Below, in pieces: positions 34,373 to 42,758 of a DNA stretch of 64,000 nucleotides (position 1 is the stretch's first letter; each line of letters opens with the position of its first letter). Under the pieces are notes generated by a model. It saw nothing but the letters and a program-made list of their open reading frames with translations. It searched no databases and was not told where the DNA came from. Where the stretch lies: positions 1 to 64,000 of IMG/VR virus record IMGVR_UViG_3300009181_000055. One strand, 5' to 3'. Both the position numbers and the translations under genes were made by a program. This stretch comes from a virus.

Positions 34373-34382
34373 GATATTTATT
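34373..34382 (+). promoter_or_regulatory. late-motif site GATATTTATT
   Basis: Exact motif 13 nt before the ATG at 34396, in a 29-nt gap. Confidence 0.55.
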
Positions 34383-34395
34383 ACAAAAGATAGAA

Positions 34396-34668
34396 ATGGC
34401 AATTTCAAATTTAACAACCCAGTATATATCATCATCGTTTCAGAACTTAATGCAAGTATCAAGTTCTGGTCAGATATATAATGGTACAGGAACGCAAGTA
34501 ACTAATTTAACTGGATTTAATTTAATTGGAAGTGTTACTGGTTCCGCTACTACAGTTACAACTAACGTTCCTACTACGCCAGTTACAGGATCTATATATT
34601 TTAATACTAGCACAAATTATTTGTACATTTACAATGGTACCAGCTATAAATCAAGTTCGTTTAGTTAA
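34396..34668 (+). CDS. small fibre-like virion protein
   Basis: 90 residues, Ser/Thr/Gly/Tyr-rich. PVTGSIYFNTSTNYLYIYNGTSYKSSS is a pattern frequent in fibre tips and chaperone-like caps of tail fibres. The stop lies 1 nt before the ATG of the next gene. Probably a small structural or fibre-tip protein. Confidence 0.55.
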   Translation: MAISNLTTQYISSSFQNLMQVSSSGQIYNGTGTQVTNLTGFNLIGSVTGSATTVTTNVPTTPVTGSIYFNTSTNYLYIYNGTSYKSSSFS

Positions 34669-34669
34669 C

Positions 34670-37435
34670 ATGATAAAAAATATAATAGCAATATACCCTG
34701 GCAGGTTTCAACCTTTTGGTCAACATCATGCTGCGGCATTCAAATGGCTTCAAAAAGAGTTTGGAGCTGCTAACGCTTACATCGTAACGTCAAACGTCGT
34801 ACAACCCCCAAAGAGCCCTTTTTCTTTCAAAGATAAGCAAGACATTATAAGACATTATGGTTTCGACGATCGACTTGTACAGGTAAAGAATCCATATAAA
34901 TCGGAGGAGATTTTATCTAAATTAAATCCTAAAGACACTGCAGTAGTGTTTATGGTAGGAGCAAAAGATATGGCAGAAGATCCTAGATTTAAAATAGGAA
35001 AAAAAGTTAGCGGCGGGGATTCATATTTTCAAGATTATAAAAAAAATAAATCAAGTCTTCAAGGATTTGATAAACATGGATATTTAGTAGTAGCTCCTCA
35101 CGTTCGCATAACCATTCCTGGATATGGAGAAATGTCAGGTACTACATTGAGAAAAGCTTTAGGAGCTAAAATACCTAGAGATAAAAAAGTTAAACAATTC
35201 GAAGCTGTATTTGGTTGGTATGATAAAAAGACAGCTGATATGGTATTTGATAAAATAGAAGGAATTAAAGAGTCAAATCTATTTTCCAAACATTGGTGGA
35301 GAGAATCGTTAGAGTTAACGGAAGCAGTGTCCATGAATGAATTAAAAATGAAATTTAAAAAATTCATTGCAGCTTTAAAACAAGAAGGCACTGAAACCAA
35401 AAAAGCTTTTTCTTTATTAGCAAAAGCAGCAATGGGTAAAATAGAATTAACAGATGCTCAAAAATCTGAAATTGGCGAGCAAATGAAAGACATTTTAAAG
35501 GCTATTGGATTAACTACCATAGCTATTGCACCGGGAGGCTTGATTGCAGGATTTCTAATTAAAATGATAAAAGCAGAAAAGTATATTACTCCTTCAGCAT
35601 TTATGAAAGAAGCTGCATTGAAACCAAATACATGGAAAGATTTCAATTTAGCTGCTTTATCAAAAGAAGATATGGACATTGTATGGAGTATGTATTCGGA
35701 TACTTATTCTAAAGCAGGATTAGATTTTTCAGCTAATGATGCCACAGAATTGCAAACAAAATACAAAGCAGTTTATTTAGAAGATGTAGATGCTGATACT
35801 ATTGCAGATGCATTTATTATATTCAAACCAACACTTTTTGGAAATAAAATTTCATTGTTAGGTACCAATAATAAAAAAGAAGCTAAAAAAGAATTAATAT
35901 CTAAATTATTTAATTTATTAAAAACTAAAAGTTGGTATATAGAAGCTTCTATGAAAATGGAAGAAATACTTGCGAAACGATCAGATATCGATGTAGTAAC
36001 CGACGAGACTGTTATTAAAGGAGTTGCCGGAGATAAAAGTTTAGAAATGATGAAAGATGGTTATTATAAAAGAAAATTATCTAAAGTAGACAAATCAATT
36101 GTTAAACGAATTTATGGTAAGCCGACAGTTACTTCTATTAAAGAAGATAAAAACGATCCATGTTGGTCAGGATATCATCAAGTTGGAATGAAAAAGAAAG
36201 GATCTAAAAAAGTTCCTAATTGTGTTCCAGAATCTGTTTCTGAAGGTTCTATGTCTCCAGAGCAGTTAAAAGCTCATAATGAAAAAATTAACAAACTTAA
36301 AACATTTTTAGATTCAAACATTGGTCGTGAATTTGAATATGACTTTGATGTATTTTCTAAAACAGTATTCGGAGTTAAAATGCCTACTCAAGAATCTCTT
36401 TTAAAAGAAGGAGGAGCTGGAGGACATATGGCGCATCCATTTAATATTGATTGGGTAAAGACAGGAAAAGATTTAGTAACTGTATTTCAACAATCAGTAA
36501 ATTATTTAAAGAAAGGACCTGCGTCTGTTAAAATAGATGGAGTTAATGCTTCTATTCGTTTAATTACTTTAGATGGTAAAAAAGTCTTTGTAATGGATAG
36601 AGGTTCTAATAAACCATTAGATGTTAAAGGAATTACCAAAGCAGAATTAACAGATAGATTTGGAGCTGGTCATGGAATGATTAAAGTAGGCGGAAAAGTA
36701 TTAGATATTTTTAACGATTCAATACCAGCTTGTACTCCGGCATTGAAAAAGTTAGGATTATGGGACAACCCAAATATTCTATTTAATATAGAGTATGTAG
36801 CAGGTTCAACCAATGTGTTGTCTTACAATAAGAATTTTCTAGCAGTTCATGGTTTATTAGAAATAGAGCAAGTAACTCCAACTAAAAGAGCTACTAAAGA
36901 AAAGTCAGCTAACAAAGCAGCAATGCAAGATTTACTAAATAATCTAGCTGTAGTAGCTAATAAAAATGGCTATGAAGTTTTAGGATCTATTCCGACGACT
37001 TTAAAAGGAGAACCTGACTTAGCTGGAGAATTAAGTAAAAAATATACAGTGTCTAGAACAGCAGCTGAAAAAGAAACTAAAACTCTTTCTCAATGGCTAG
37101 CAAAAGCACAGGTACCAGACGTGACTATTAAGACTGTTGACGGCAAAACAATATCAGCTTTATCCAAAGAAGTTTTAATTAAAATTTCCGATGGTATACC
37201 ATTAAGTGAGTTTGTAGCAAACCCTAAAGACTTCCAAGCAGCAATAGATGGATATATTATTTATTTAGCTACTATGAAATTAGGAGATGCTGTATTAGAA
37301 AAGTTAGATTCGCCTTTAGGACCTGTATCAGATCATGAAGGAATTGTCATCAGAGATAAATCAATTTACGCCAAACCCTTTAAAATTACCGGAAAATTTA
37401 TATTAGGTGGATTAGCCAGTTCTTTTAGAAAGTAG
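34670..37435 (+). CDS. adenylyltransferase-like domain fused to ligase-type nucleotidyltransferase domain
   Basis: 921 residues from ATG 34670, directly after the upstream stop; a longer reading from 34526 only overlaps the preceding gene. Residues ~1-165 are HxGH-type nucleotidylyltransferase: IIAIYPGRFQPFGQHH, VQPPKSPFSFKDK, VVFMVGAKDM and MSGTTLRKAL, as in NMN adenylyltransferases. The middle (~220-560) is helical with CWSGYHQVGMKKKG. The C-terminal ~320 carry motifs of covalent nucleotidyltransferases: KIDG (~621), LFNIEYV (~704), EGIVIRD (~890) and AKPFKI (~901), as in DNA/RNA ligases. It may act in NAD or RNA repair, or NAD-capping chemistry. The substrate is unknown. Confidence 0.75.
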   Translation: MIKNIIAIYPGRFQPFGQHHAAAFKWLQKEFGAANAYIVTSNVVQPPKSPFSFKDKQDIIRHYGFDDRLVQVKNPYKSEEILSKLNPKDTAVVFMVGAKDMAEDPRFKIGKKVSGGDSYFQDYKKNKSSLQGFDKHGYLVVAPHVRITIPGYGEMSGTTLRKALGAKIPRDKKVKQFEAVFGWYDKKTADMVFDKIEGIKESNLFSKHWWRESLELTEAVSMNELKMKFKKFIAALKQEGTETKKAFSLLAKAAMGKIELTDAQKSEIGEQMKDILKAIGLTTIAIAPGGLIAGFLIKMIKAEKYITPSAFMKEAALKPNTWKDFNLAALSKEDMDIVWSMYSDTYSKAGLDFSANDATELQTKYKAVYLEDVDADTIADAFIIFKPTLFGNKISLLGTNNKKEAKKELISKLFNLLKTKSWYIEASMKMEEILAKRSDIDVVTDETVIKGVAGDKSLEMMKDGYYKRKLSKVDKSIVKRIYGKPTVTSIKEDKNDPCWSGYHQVGMKKKGSKKVPNCVPESVSEGSMSPEQLKAHNEKINKLKTFLDSNIGREFEYDFDVFSKTVFGVKMPTQESLLKEGGAGGHMAHPFNIDWVKTGKDLVTVFQQSVNYLKKGPASVKIDGVNASIRLITLDGKKVFVMDRGSNKPLDVKGITKAELTDRFGAGHGMIKVGGKVLDIFNDSIPACTPALKKLGLWDNPNILFNIEYVAGSTNVLSYNKNFLAVHGLLEIEQVTPTKRATKEKSANKAAMQDLLNNLAVVANKNGYEVLGSIPTTLKGEPDLAGELSKKYTVSRTAAEKETKTLSQWLAKAQVPDVTIKTVDGKTISALSKEVLIKISDGIPLSEFVANPKDFQAAIDGYIIYLATMKLGDAVLEKLDSPLGPVSDHEGIVIRDKSIYAKPFKITGKFILGGLASSFRK

Positions 37436-37454
37436 ATAATTATATATAAAAGTT

Positions 37455-38090
37455 ATGGCAAAATTACAAAATATAAGAGCTGTCCGACAAATGTTAGACG
37501 GAACTCATAAAACGCAAACCAAACAAACTATAGGATTTGCGGGAGGTAAAGGTACGGAACAAAAGCGTGAAGTTGGAGAAACTTGGTTAGACATTCATGG
37601 AGTTGAATGGGAACAAAGAAATGGGTTTAAAATTCAAAAAGGTAAACTTGATGAATTGCGTGAAATGCTAGCAAAAACAAAAATGCCTGCTGCGTGCCCT
37701 AAATGTAACCAAGCAATGGCAAAGCGTTTAGATAAAAAGTTTTGGGCATTAGAAAAACATTGTTTCGATTGTCAAGTAGAACTTGAACATAATCTTCGTA
37801 TTGAAGGAAAATATGAAGAGTATGAAAAGCAAAGAATGTTAGCTAATGCAGAGAATTGGTTAAAGGATGCAGAGCAAGAAGCTAAAGAATTAGCTACTGC
37901 GTTTCGTAATCCATTGACATTTGCCAATGCAGACGGCACCATTGAAAATTGGTCTGGCGGTATGACAGGTGAAGAGCTAGCCGATAAAATAGAGAATGAA
38001 TTTAACTTATTTAAAGAAAATTTTATAAATAAACTAACACAAGATTTATATGAATCCAAAAATATCCAAGGAGCTAAAGAAAGCAACTGA
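37455..38090 (+). CDS. zinc-ribbon protein, 211 residues
   Basis: A basic N-terminus is followed by a four-Cys ribbon: CPKCNQAM (~80) and HCFDCQVE (~103-110). The C-terminal half is helical and acidic (AENWLKDAEQEAKELA). I recognise the general form as a zinc-finger protein seen in T4-like phage structural regions, but have no name for it. It overlaps the next ORF by 41 nt. Confidence 0.6.
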   Translation: MAKLQNIRAVRQMLDGTHKTQTKQTIGFAGGKGTEQKREVGETWLDIHGVEWEQRNGFKIQKGKLDELREMLAKTKMPAACPKCNQAMAKRLDKKFWALEKHCFDCQVELEHNLRIEGKYEEYEKQRMLANAENWLKDAEQEAKELATAFRNPLTFANADGTIENWSGGMTGEELADKIENEFNLFKENFINKLTQDLYESKNIQGAKESN

Positions 38091-38406
38091 AGACCTTCAA
38101 GCTAAAATGCTTGAAATGCAAGCTGAAGAAGCTAAAATGCTTAAACTTAAAACTGCATTTGTTAACGAGTCCGATCCTGTAAAGCGTGAGAAGTTGAAAA
38201 AAGCTTTGATCATGCAACATAAAATACTTAAAACTGTAGAAGCAGCTGCTGACAAAGCAGATGTTAATTTCCATAGCATATTATCTTCAGAGCCTGAAGA
38301 AGATGTTCAAGATTTACTTGATCATAAACTTCAAGAGCATGTAGTTAGAATGAGAGTTCGCAAAATAGTTAAGGAATCTATCAAATCTCTTAAAAGAAAG
38401 AAATAA
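38050..38406 (+). CDS. helical coiled-coil protein, 118 residues
   Basis: Almost wholly helical and highly charged (ELKKATEDLQAKMLEMQAEEAKMLKLK). The C-terminus is strongly basic (RMRVRKIVKESIKSLKRKK). It begins within the upstream gene, and its TAATG stop overlaps the next ATG. A head core or DNA-binding packaged protein is possible. No family recognised. Confidence 0.6.
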   Translation: MNPKISKELKKATEDLQAKMLEMQAEEAKMLKLKTAFVNESDPVKREKLKKALIMQHKILKTVEAAADKADVNFHSILSSEPEEDVQDLLDHKLQEHVVRMRVRKIVKESIKSLKRKK

Positions 38407-38834
38407 TGATTAAGTTAAAAGATCTATTAAAATTAAAAGAAGCTACAGAAATTGAAAAGCCAGAATATTCTGAAGAAGCTGTGTTTAAATTCTTTGGTAA
38501 GAATAAAGCCAAATTAAAAAATTATTATGAAGATGATGATTGGGACGCGTTTTATGAATTAGCTTTTGATGAATTTGCGGAACAAGATCAAGATGTAGTT
38601 GCAACTGCTTTAAATAGAGCAGCGACTATGGAAGGTTGGTTTGACAATGAAACTGAAGATTATAGACAATCTGAAGCTGAGTTAGATATGATGGCTAATG
38701 GAACTAAGAAGCAGCAAAAAGGTGTTGATACTGCAGACTATGATAAAAAGGCAAAGATGCCAAAAACTTCTTCAACAGATTTAGTAGTAGGAGATTTAAA
38801 GAAGCTTAAAGAATCGAAAAAAAAAAGATTCTAA
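38406..38834 (+). CDS. leader-bearing protein, upstream part of a frameshifted gene
   Basis: 142 residues. The N-terminus MIKLKDLLKLKEA belongs to the recurrent MIKLxDLLxE leader family of this region. An acidic domain follows (VFKFFGKNKAKLKNYYEDDDWDAFYELAFDEF). The frame ends just after a run of ten A (38817-38826) with KKKRF. A well-formed domain continues in the +1 frame with no ATG of its own, so the intact product probably needs a frame change at the A run. Confidence 0.7.
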   Translation: MIKLKDLLKLKEATEIEKPEYSEEAVFKFFGKNKAKLKNYYEDDDWDAFYELAFDEFAEQDQDVVATALNRAATMEGWFDNETEDYRQSEAELDMMANGTKKQQKGVDTADYDKKAKMPKTSSTDLVVGDLKKLKESKKKRF

Positions 38835-39093
38835 AACAAAAATAGAGGAAGCAGAATATCACGGACGTAAAGTTAAATTAGGAAAGCCATTTTACACTCC
38901 AGGCGGCCCTAGAAAACGTGCTGTATACGTAACAAATGACAAAGGTAATGTAGTTAAAGTAGGATTTGGAGACCCGAATATGAGAATTAAAAAATCTATT
39001 CCGGCTCGTAGAAAATCTTATAGAGCTAGGCATCATTGTGAAAATCCAGGACCTAGATGGAAAGCAAATTATTGGTCATGTAGAATGTGGTAA
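38818..39093 (+). CDS. downstream part of frameshifted gene: small Arg/Trp/Cys-rich domain
   Basis: This frame is open from the A run to TAA 39091-39093 (about 91 codons) and has no ATG until mid-domain (NMRIKK). It reads EYHGRKVKLGKPFYTPGGPR, AVYVTNDKGNVVKVGFGDPN, RRKSYRARHHCENPGPRW, then NYWSCRMW. I recognise this compact domain from other phages, typically as the C-terminus of a larger protein, which argues that the upstream frame is its natural partner. Either transcriptional/translational slippage at the A run joins them, or the break is an indel, natural or from sequencing. Confidence 0.7.
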   Translation, partial: KKKDSKTKIEEAEYHGRKVKLGKPFYTPGGPRKRAVYVTNDKGNVVKVGFGDPNMRIKKSIPARRKSYRARHHCENPGPRWKANYWSCRMW

Positions 39094-39114
39094 TATATTA
39101 TAATATAAATTAAA

Positions 39115-40179
39115 ATGAAACAAGAATTAATTACAGAAGCCGCTAGATTACAAAAGTTAGCGGGTATTTTAAAAGAAGCTAAATCTAAAGAAGAATTAGC
39201 TGCTGAATTAAACAAAGCATTTCAAACAGGCCCTGCAGCTACTAGAGCATTTTTAGATACCCCTGAAGGTAAATCTGATATCGTACGTAAAGATATTTTA
39301 CTAAATCCACAAACAGACGGATCAAATACAGACGATACTGTCGCTACGTCAACAGCTAGCGGACAGGCAATGGGTTATAAACCAACACAAAGCGAAATTG
39401 ATTTAATGAAATCAGTGTCATATCCATTAGGATCAGCTAAAACGCTTACGGATGCTATCTCTTCGGGACCAACAGCTCAAGGAGTTGTAACTTCCGGAGA
39501 TTTAATTATTGACGGACATCATCGATGGTCAGGTGCTATTTCAATTGGAGGAGACAAAGCTAAAATTTCAGGAACTAATGTTAATTGGCCTGGCAAAGGC
39601 ACTAATGAAAAACTAGCAGCGGCACAAATTGCAATTGCTGCTGATTTAGGCCCTGGTAAAGATATTCCATCTCAATCTGAAGGATTTAAAACTAACATCA
39701 TGGGTAAAGGAGCTGGAGATATAGCTAAAATGATTATGTCTAATATTAATAAGCAAACAGATAAAGGAGCGCCCGGGGCACTACTTAATGACAAAATGAT
39801 GGAAGATTTAACTGCAGGAGCTAATAAAGACATTAATATTGTATTAAAATGGCTTGGAGATTTAGGAGATAGAGTAACGGATAAAGTAGGACCTGGAAAA
39901 CCTAGCACTCCAGAAGCTATTTATGCATTAAGACTTGCAATTGCAGAAAAAATAGGAGAAAATTTAAGCAATTTGCCTAATAACCCAGATGCTCCAGCAC
40001 GTAAAGATATGCCTCAATTCGATCCAAAAGTTGGCGGACCTGAATTAAGTGCTATTAAAAGTAAATTAGGAGGAAAAGGTCAAGGAGATATTAATGTAGG
40101 ACCTCCATATGCAAAAGAATCTGTTAATAAACGATTAGATACCATGCTTACCAATACAATTATCAAAGTTAAAAAATAA
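39115..40179 (+). CDS. ParB-like (Srx-fold) protein with leader-like N-terminus
   Basis: 354 residues. The N-terminus MKQELITEAARLQKLAGILKEA carries two LxxE sites like other leader-bearing proteins here. Around residues 125-145, GDLIIDGHHRWSGAISI matches the core DGHHR motif of ParB/sulfiredoxin-fold proteins, which use nucleotide triphosphates or cut nucleic acids. The rest is Gly/Lys/Asp-rich and helical. The stop overlaps the next start (TAATG). Possibly a nuclease/CTPase delivered with the DNA. The domain call is by motif only. Confidence 0.65.
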   Translation: MKQELITEAARLQKLAGILKEAKSKEELAAELNKAFQTGPAATRAFLDTPEGKSDIVRKDILLNPQTDGSNTDDTVATSTASGQAMGYKPTQSEIDLMKSVSYPLGSAKTLTDAISSGPTAQGVVTSGDLIIDGHHRWSGAISIGGDKAKISGTNVNWPGKGTNEKLAAAQIAIAADLGPGKDIPSQSEGFKTNIMGKGAGDIAKMIMSNINKQTDKGAPGALLNDKMMEDLTAGANKDINIVLKWLGDLGDRVTDKVGPGKPSTPEAIYALRLAIAEKIGENLSNLPNNPDAPARKDMPQFDPKVGGPELSAIKSKLGGKGQGDINVGPPYAKESVNKRLDTMLTNTIIKVKK

Positions 40180-40703
40180 TGATTAAGTTAGTTGATTTAT
40201 TAAAGGAAGCAGAAGGAGAAACTCCTAAATGTCCTGTAGCTACTCAAAATATCGAAGTTAATTTGGCTCATCGTCAAATTGCTATTGATAAATACGGATA
40301 TGGTCCTTTAAATCCTAACAATCCAAATATTAAATTTTGGAAAGCAAAAGCTGCGCAATGGAAAATGGCTACTATAGATGAAGCTAAATCATCTCGTTGT
40401 AATAATTGCGCCGCATTTAATATCACATCAAGAATTTTAGGTTGTATTGAAGGAGGACTAGTTTCTACCGAACCAGGTCCAAAAGCAGAACCAACTCAAG
40501 AAGCTCCTGTAGCTGAAGCAGAAGAGCCAGTAGTACCAACTGCAGAACCAGAAACAGACGATACAGAAGGAGCTGAAAAGGACGCTTGGGATACTATTGA
40601 AGCTGGAAAATTAGGATACTGCACAATGCACAAATTCAAATGTGCTGGGTCTCGTACTTGCAATGCTTGGATAGTAGGCGGTCCTGTTAAAGATAAAAAA
40701 TAA
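40179..40703 (+). CDS. leader-bearing cysteine-rich protein
   Basis: 174 residues: leader MIKLVDLLKEAEGE, a Cys-containing domain (PKCPVATQNIEVN, SSRCNNCAAFNITSRILGC), a Pro/Glu/Ala/Thr linker (~108-138), and a second Cys group (GYCTMHKFKCAGSRTCNAW). The Cys arrangement would suit zinc or an iron-sulfur centre. I recognise the two Cys groups as one recurring protein type in marine T4-like phages. Its function is unknown. Confidence 0.65.
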   Translation: MIKLVDLLKEAEGETPKCPVATQNIEVNLAHRQIAIDKYGYGPLNPNNPNIKFWKAKAAQWKMATIDEAKSSRCNNCAAFNITSRILGCIEGGLVSTEPGPKAEPTQEAPVAEAEEPVVPTAEPETDDTEGAEKDAWDTIEAGKLGYCTMHKFKCAGSRTCNAWIVGGPVKDKK

Positions 40704-40925
40704 ATGATTAAATTGCGTGATATACTTAATGAATCCATTGACTTTGACAATTTTAAAAAGTTAGTAGATGAATTTGAAGGACGTGATTTAGAGTTTGTAA
40801 CAGCACAAACTATTACTCATTTATTAAATACATTTCGTGAAATTAAATCAACTCAAGAAAAAAAGCTAGCTGTTAAAATGCTTATCAAAGCTGGCTTATT
40901 AGATAAAGTTAAAGCTGCAATATAA
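40704..40925 (+). CDS. small leader-bearing helical protein
   Basis: 73 residues starting MIKLRDILNESIDFDNF, again the shared leader with an ILNE-S site; the remainder is a compact helical bundle. The ATG directly abuts the upstream stop and the next gene begins 1 nt later, so it is part of one operon. Unknown function. Confidence 0.6.
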   Translation: MIKLRDILNESIDFDNFKKLVDEFEGRDLEFVTAQTITHLLNTFREIKSTQEKKLAVKMLIKAGLLDKVKAAI

Positions 40926-40926
40926 T

Positions 40927-41175
40927 ATGCCATTAATTAAACCTTTACTCGAACAACAAATATACGCTGCTTTTAAAAAGTTACAAGCAACTGCTAAAGA
41001 CACTGAAACTGCTCAAAGAGAGCTAGCAAAAGATTTAGCGACAGCTATTGACTTATATATTAGAACGGCTACGATTATCGTTCCTCCGGGACAAGTAATT
41101 TCCGGAGCTGGCGGTGGCACGGTGCCAGTAATTGGATCGACAGTAACCCCTTCAGCCCCCGCTACGATAGTATAA
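40927..41175 (+). CDS. small protein with Gly/Thr/Pro-rich tail
   Basis: 82 residues: MPLIKPLLEQQIYAAFKKLQ and a helical part, then a low-complexity beta-type tail (VPPGQVISGAGGGTVPVIG). The N-terminus has an LLE like the leader family but is a weaker match. Probably structural. No family recognised. Confidence 0.5.
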   Translation: MPLIKPLLEQQIYAAFKKLQATAKDTETAQRELAKDLATAIDLYIRTATIIVPPGQVISGAGGGTVPVIGSTVTPSAPATIV

Positions 41176-41187
41176 TATTACTAGTCT

Positions 41188-41197
41188 TATATTTATA
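41188..41197 (+). promoter_or_regulatory. late-motif variant TATATTTATA
   Basis: Variant motif within the palindrome CTTATATTTATAAG (41186-41199), 15 nt before the ATG at 41213. It would head the lysis-like pair and terminase genes. Confidence 0.45.
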
Positions 41198-41212
41198 AGA
41201 TATAAGGCAGGT

Positions 41213-41557
41213 ATGCAAATAAATAAACTTTCAGGAACATTATTAATTATAATTGCAATTTTAGTTGCAGTTATATTCATGACTTCACCTAATTCAGTTG
41301 AAGTAGATAAGTATGCAAAGCAAAAAAGCGAAATAGATAGCTTATCTAAAATGATTGAAGCTTTGAAAAAAGATCAATTAAAGTATGACAGTCTTATTAC
41401 TCAATACAAAGATAATTTGATGATTATGGATCGTCAAATAGATTCGACAAAACATAAAATAACACAAATCCAAAATTATTATGGAAATAAAATTAAAGCT
41501 ATTGACACCGCTACTCATGATGAGCTTGGCGATTTTTTCACAAACCGTTACAAATAA
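41213..41557 (+). CDS. inner-membrane coiled-coil protein (possible i-spanin)
   Basis: 114 residues: one N-terminal transmembrane helix (SGTLLIIIAILVAVIFM) and then a continuous coiled coil (~30-105). This is the architecture of inner spanins, and its end overlaps the next exported protein by 77 nt, as spanin pairs often do. Spanins fuse inner and outer membranes in the last lysis step. The GH19 endolysin is 12 kb away, so the lysis role is inference. Confidence 0.5.
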   Translation: MQINKLSGTLLIIIAILVAVIFMTSPNSVEVDKYAKQKSEIDSLSKMIEALKKDQLKYDSLITQYKDNLMIMDRQIDSTKHKITQIQNYYGNKIKAIDTATHDELGDFFTNRYK

Positions 41558-41897
41558 AACTCAAATACACTGCTTTCCAGATAGTATTGTAAAGAAAGTA
41601 GCAAAAGATTTATTAAGAGGTGATTCGACCCGTGCTGAATTAACTGAAACTAAAATATTAGTGCATGAGTTAGAATTAAAAAATTTCACAAACGAACGAT
41701 TAGTTAATACTTACGTACGTAAAGTAGCTAATTATTCTTCTCAAATTGATTTATATAGACAAAAAGAAGTTAAGTATGTGGATATAATTACTGGATTGGA
41801 AAGAGACGTTAAGAAAGAAAAGAAAAGAAATAAAATATTTAAAATAGTTACAGGAATTCTAATTACATCCACTGTTATTGGGTTTGTAGCACGCTAA
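41481..41897 (+). CDS. exported coiled-coil protein with C-terminal membrane helix (possible spanin partner)
   Basis: 138 residues. A signal peptide is plausible (MEIKLKLLTPLLMMSLAIFSQT), followed by FPDSIVKKVAKDLLRGDSTRAEL, a coiled coil (~45-110) and a C-terminal hydrophobic segment (FKIVTGILITSTVIGFVA). It lacks a lipobox, so it is not a classical outer spanin. It overlaps the upstream gene by 77 nt in another frame. Similar proteins occur in Bacteroidota phages by recollection. A lysis or envelope role is inferred. Confidence 0.5.
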   Translation: MEIKLKLLTPLLMMSLAIFSQTVTNKTQIHCFPDSIVKKVAKDLLRGDSTRAELTETKILVHELELKNFTNERLVNTYVRKVANYSSQIDLYRQKEVKYVDIITGLERDVKKEKKRNKIFKIVTGILITSTVIGFVAR

Positions 41898-41909
41898 ATT
41901 AATTAAGTT

Positions 41910-42758
41910 ATGAGTCAAGCAAAGACATTAAAAGAAATAATAAAAGAAGAGTACAAGAAATGTTTAACAGATCCTGTTCACTTCATGAAAAAGTTTTGCC
42001 AAATTCAACATCCTCAAAAAGGAAAAATACCTTTTCATTTATATACATTTCAAGAGGAGACCTTAAGAAACCTACGAGATCACGATTATAACGTCATACT
42101 AAAATCAAGGCAATTAGGTATATCAACTCTAAGTGCCGGCTATGCTCTTTGGCTTATGACGTTTTTTGGGGATAAAAATATTCTAGTTATCGCTACTAAA
42201 CAAGAAGTAGCTAAAAATTTAGTATTAAAGGTAAAAGTCATGTATGAAAATTTACCTTCATGGCTTAAATTGCCAGCAACAGAAGATAATAAATTATCAT
42301 TACGTCTTAATAACGGTTCTCAAATTAAAGCAACTTCATCGTCAGGAGACTCTGGACGTTCAGAAGCATTGTCTTTATTAATAATAGATGAGGCTGCGTT
42401 TATTTCCAATGTAGAAGAAATTTGGATATCATCGCAACAGACTTTAGCAACGGGAGGAGGAGCAATTATATTATCCACTCCTAATGGCACCGGTAACTTT
42501 TTTCATCAAACATGGGTAGGAGCTGAGGAAGGTAGAAATAGGTTTAATACTATTCGTCTTCGCTGGGACGTTCATCCTGACAGAGATCAAATATGGAGAG
42601 ATAAGCAAAATGAATTGTTAGGAGTTAAAGGAGCAGCTCAAGAATGTGATTGTTTATGGGGCGAATCAAAAGTAACGGTACGAGATAAGCTAACTAATGA
42701 AGAATTTAAAATAACATTAGAAGACTTATATAATTTAGATTATTTAGATAGCTATTAG
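41910..42758 (+). CDS. terminase large subunit (gp17) N-terminal ATPase part fused to intein N-fragment
   Basis: 282 residues. Residues 1-247 are the packaging ATPase: NVILKSRQLGISTLSAGYAL (Walker A, SRQLGIST like T4 gp17), LSLLIIDEAAFI (Walker B) and LSTPNGTGNFFHQ (coupling motif). The protein then reads AAQECD and passes into CLWGESKVTVRD (Cys248 onwards), an intein block A, stopping after 35 intein residues. The nuclease half is encoded by the next gene behind an intein C-fragment. The two products should be joined by trans-splicing. Confidence 0.92.
   Translation: MSQAKTLKEIIKEEYKKCLTDPVHFMKKFCQIQHPQKGKIPFHLYTFQEETLRNLRDHDYNVILKSRQLGISTLSAGYALWLMTFFGDKNILVIATKQEVAKNLVLKVKVMYENLPSWLKLPATEDNKLSLRLNNGSQIKATSSSGDSGRSEALSLLIIDEAAFISNVEEIWISSQQTLATGGGAIILSTPNGTGNFFHQTWVGAEEGRNRFNTIRLRWDVHPDRDQIWRDKQNELLGVKGAAQECDCLWGESKVTVRDKLTNEEFKITLEDLYNLDYLDSY
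42651..42755 (+). other. intein N-fragment (35 residues)
   Basis: Starts at Cys248 (TGT 42651-42653), the splice nucleophile. CLWGESKVTV fits block A (C-x4-T/S-x-V). It ends NLDYLDSY at the stop codon. No block B is present in this fragment. Confidence 0.88.

Noticed and set aside
34526-34669. Upstream extension of the adenylyltransferase-like gene
   Set aside because: The extension overlaps the 34396-34668 fibre-like gene in another frame and is leucine/valine-rich nonsense; MIKNIIAIYPGRFQPF at 34670 is the natural domain start.
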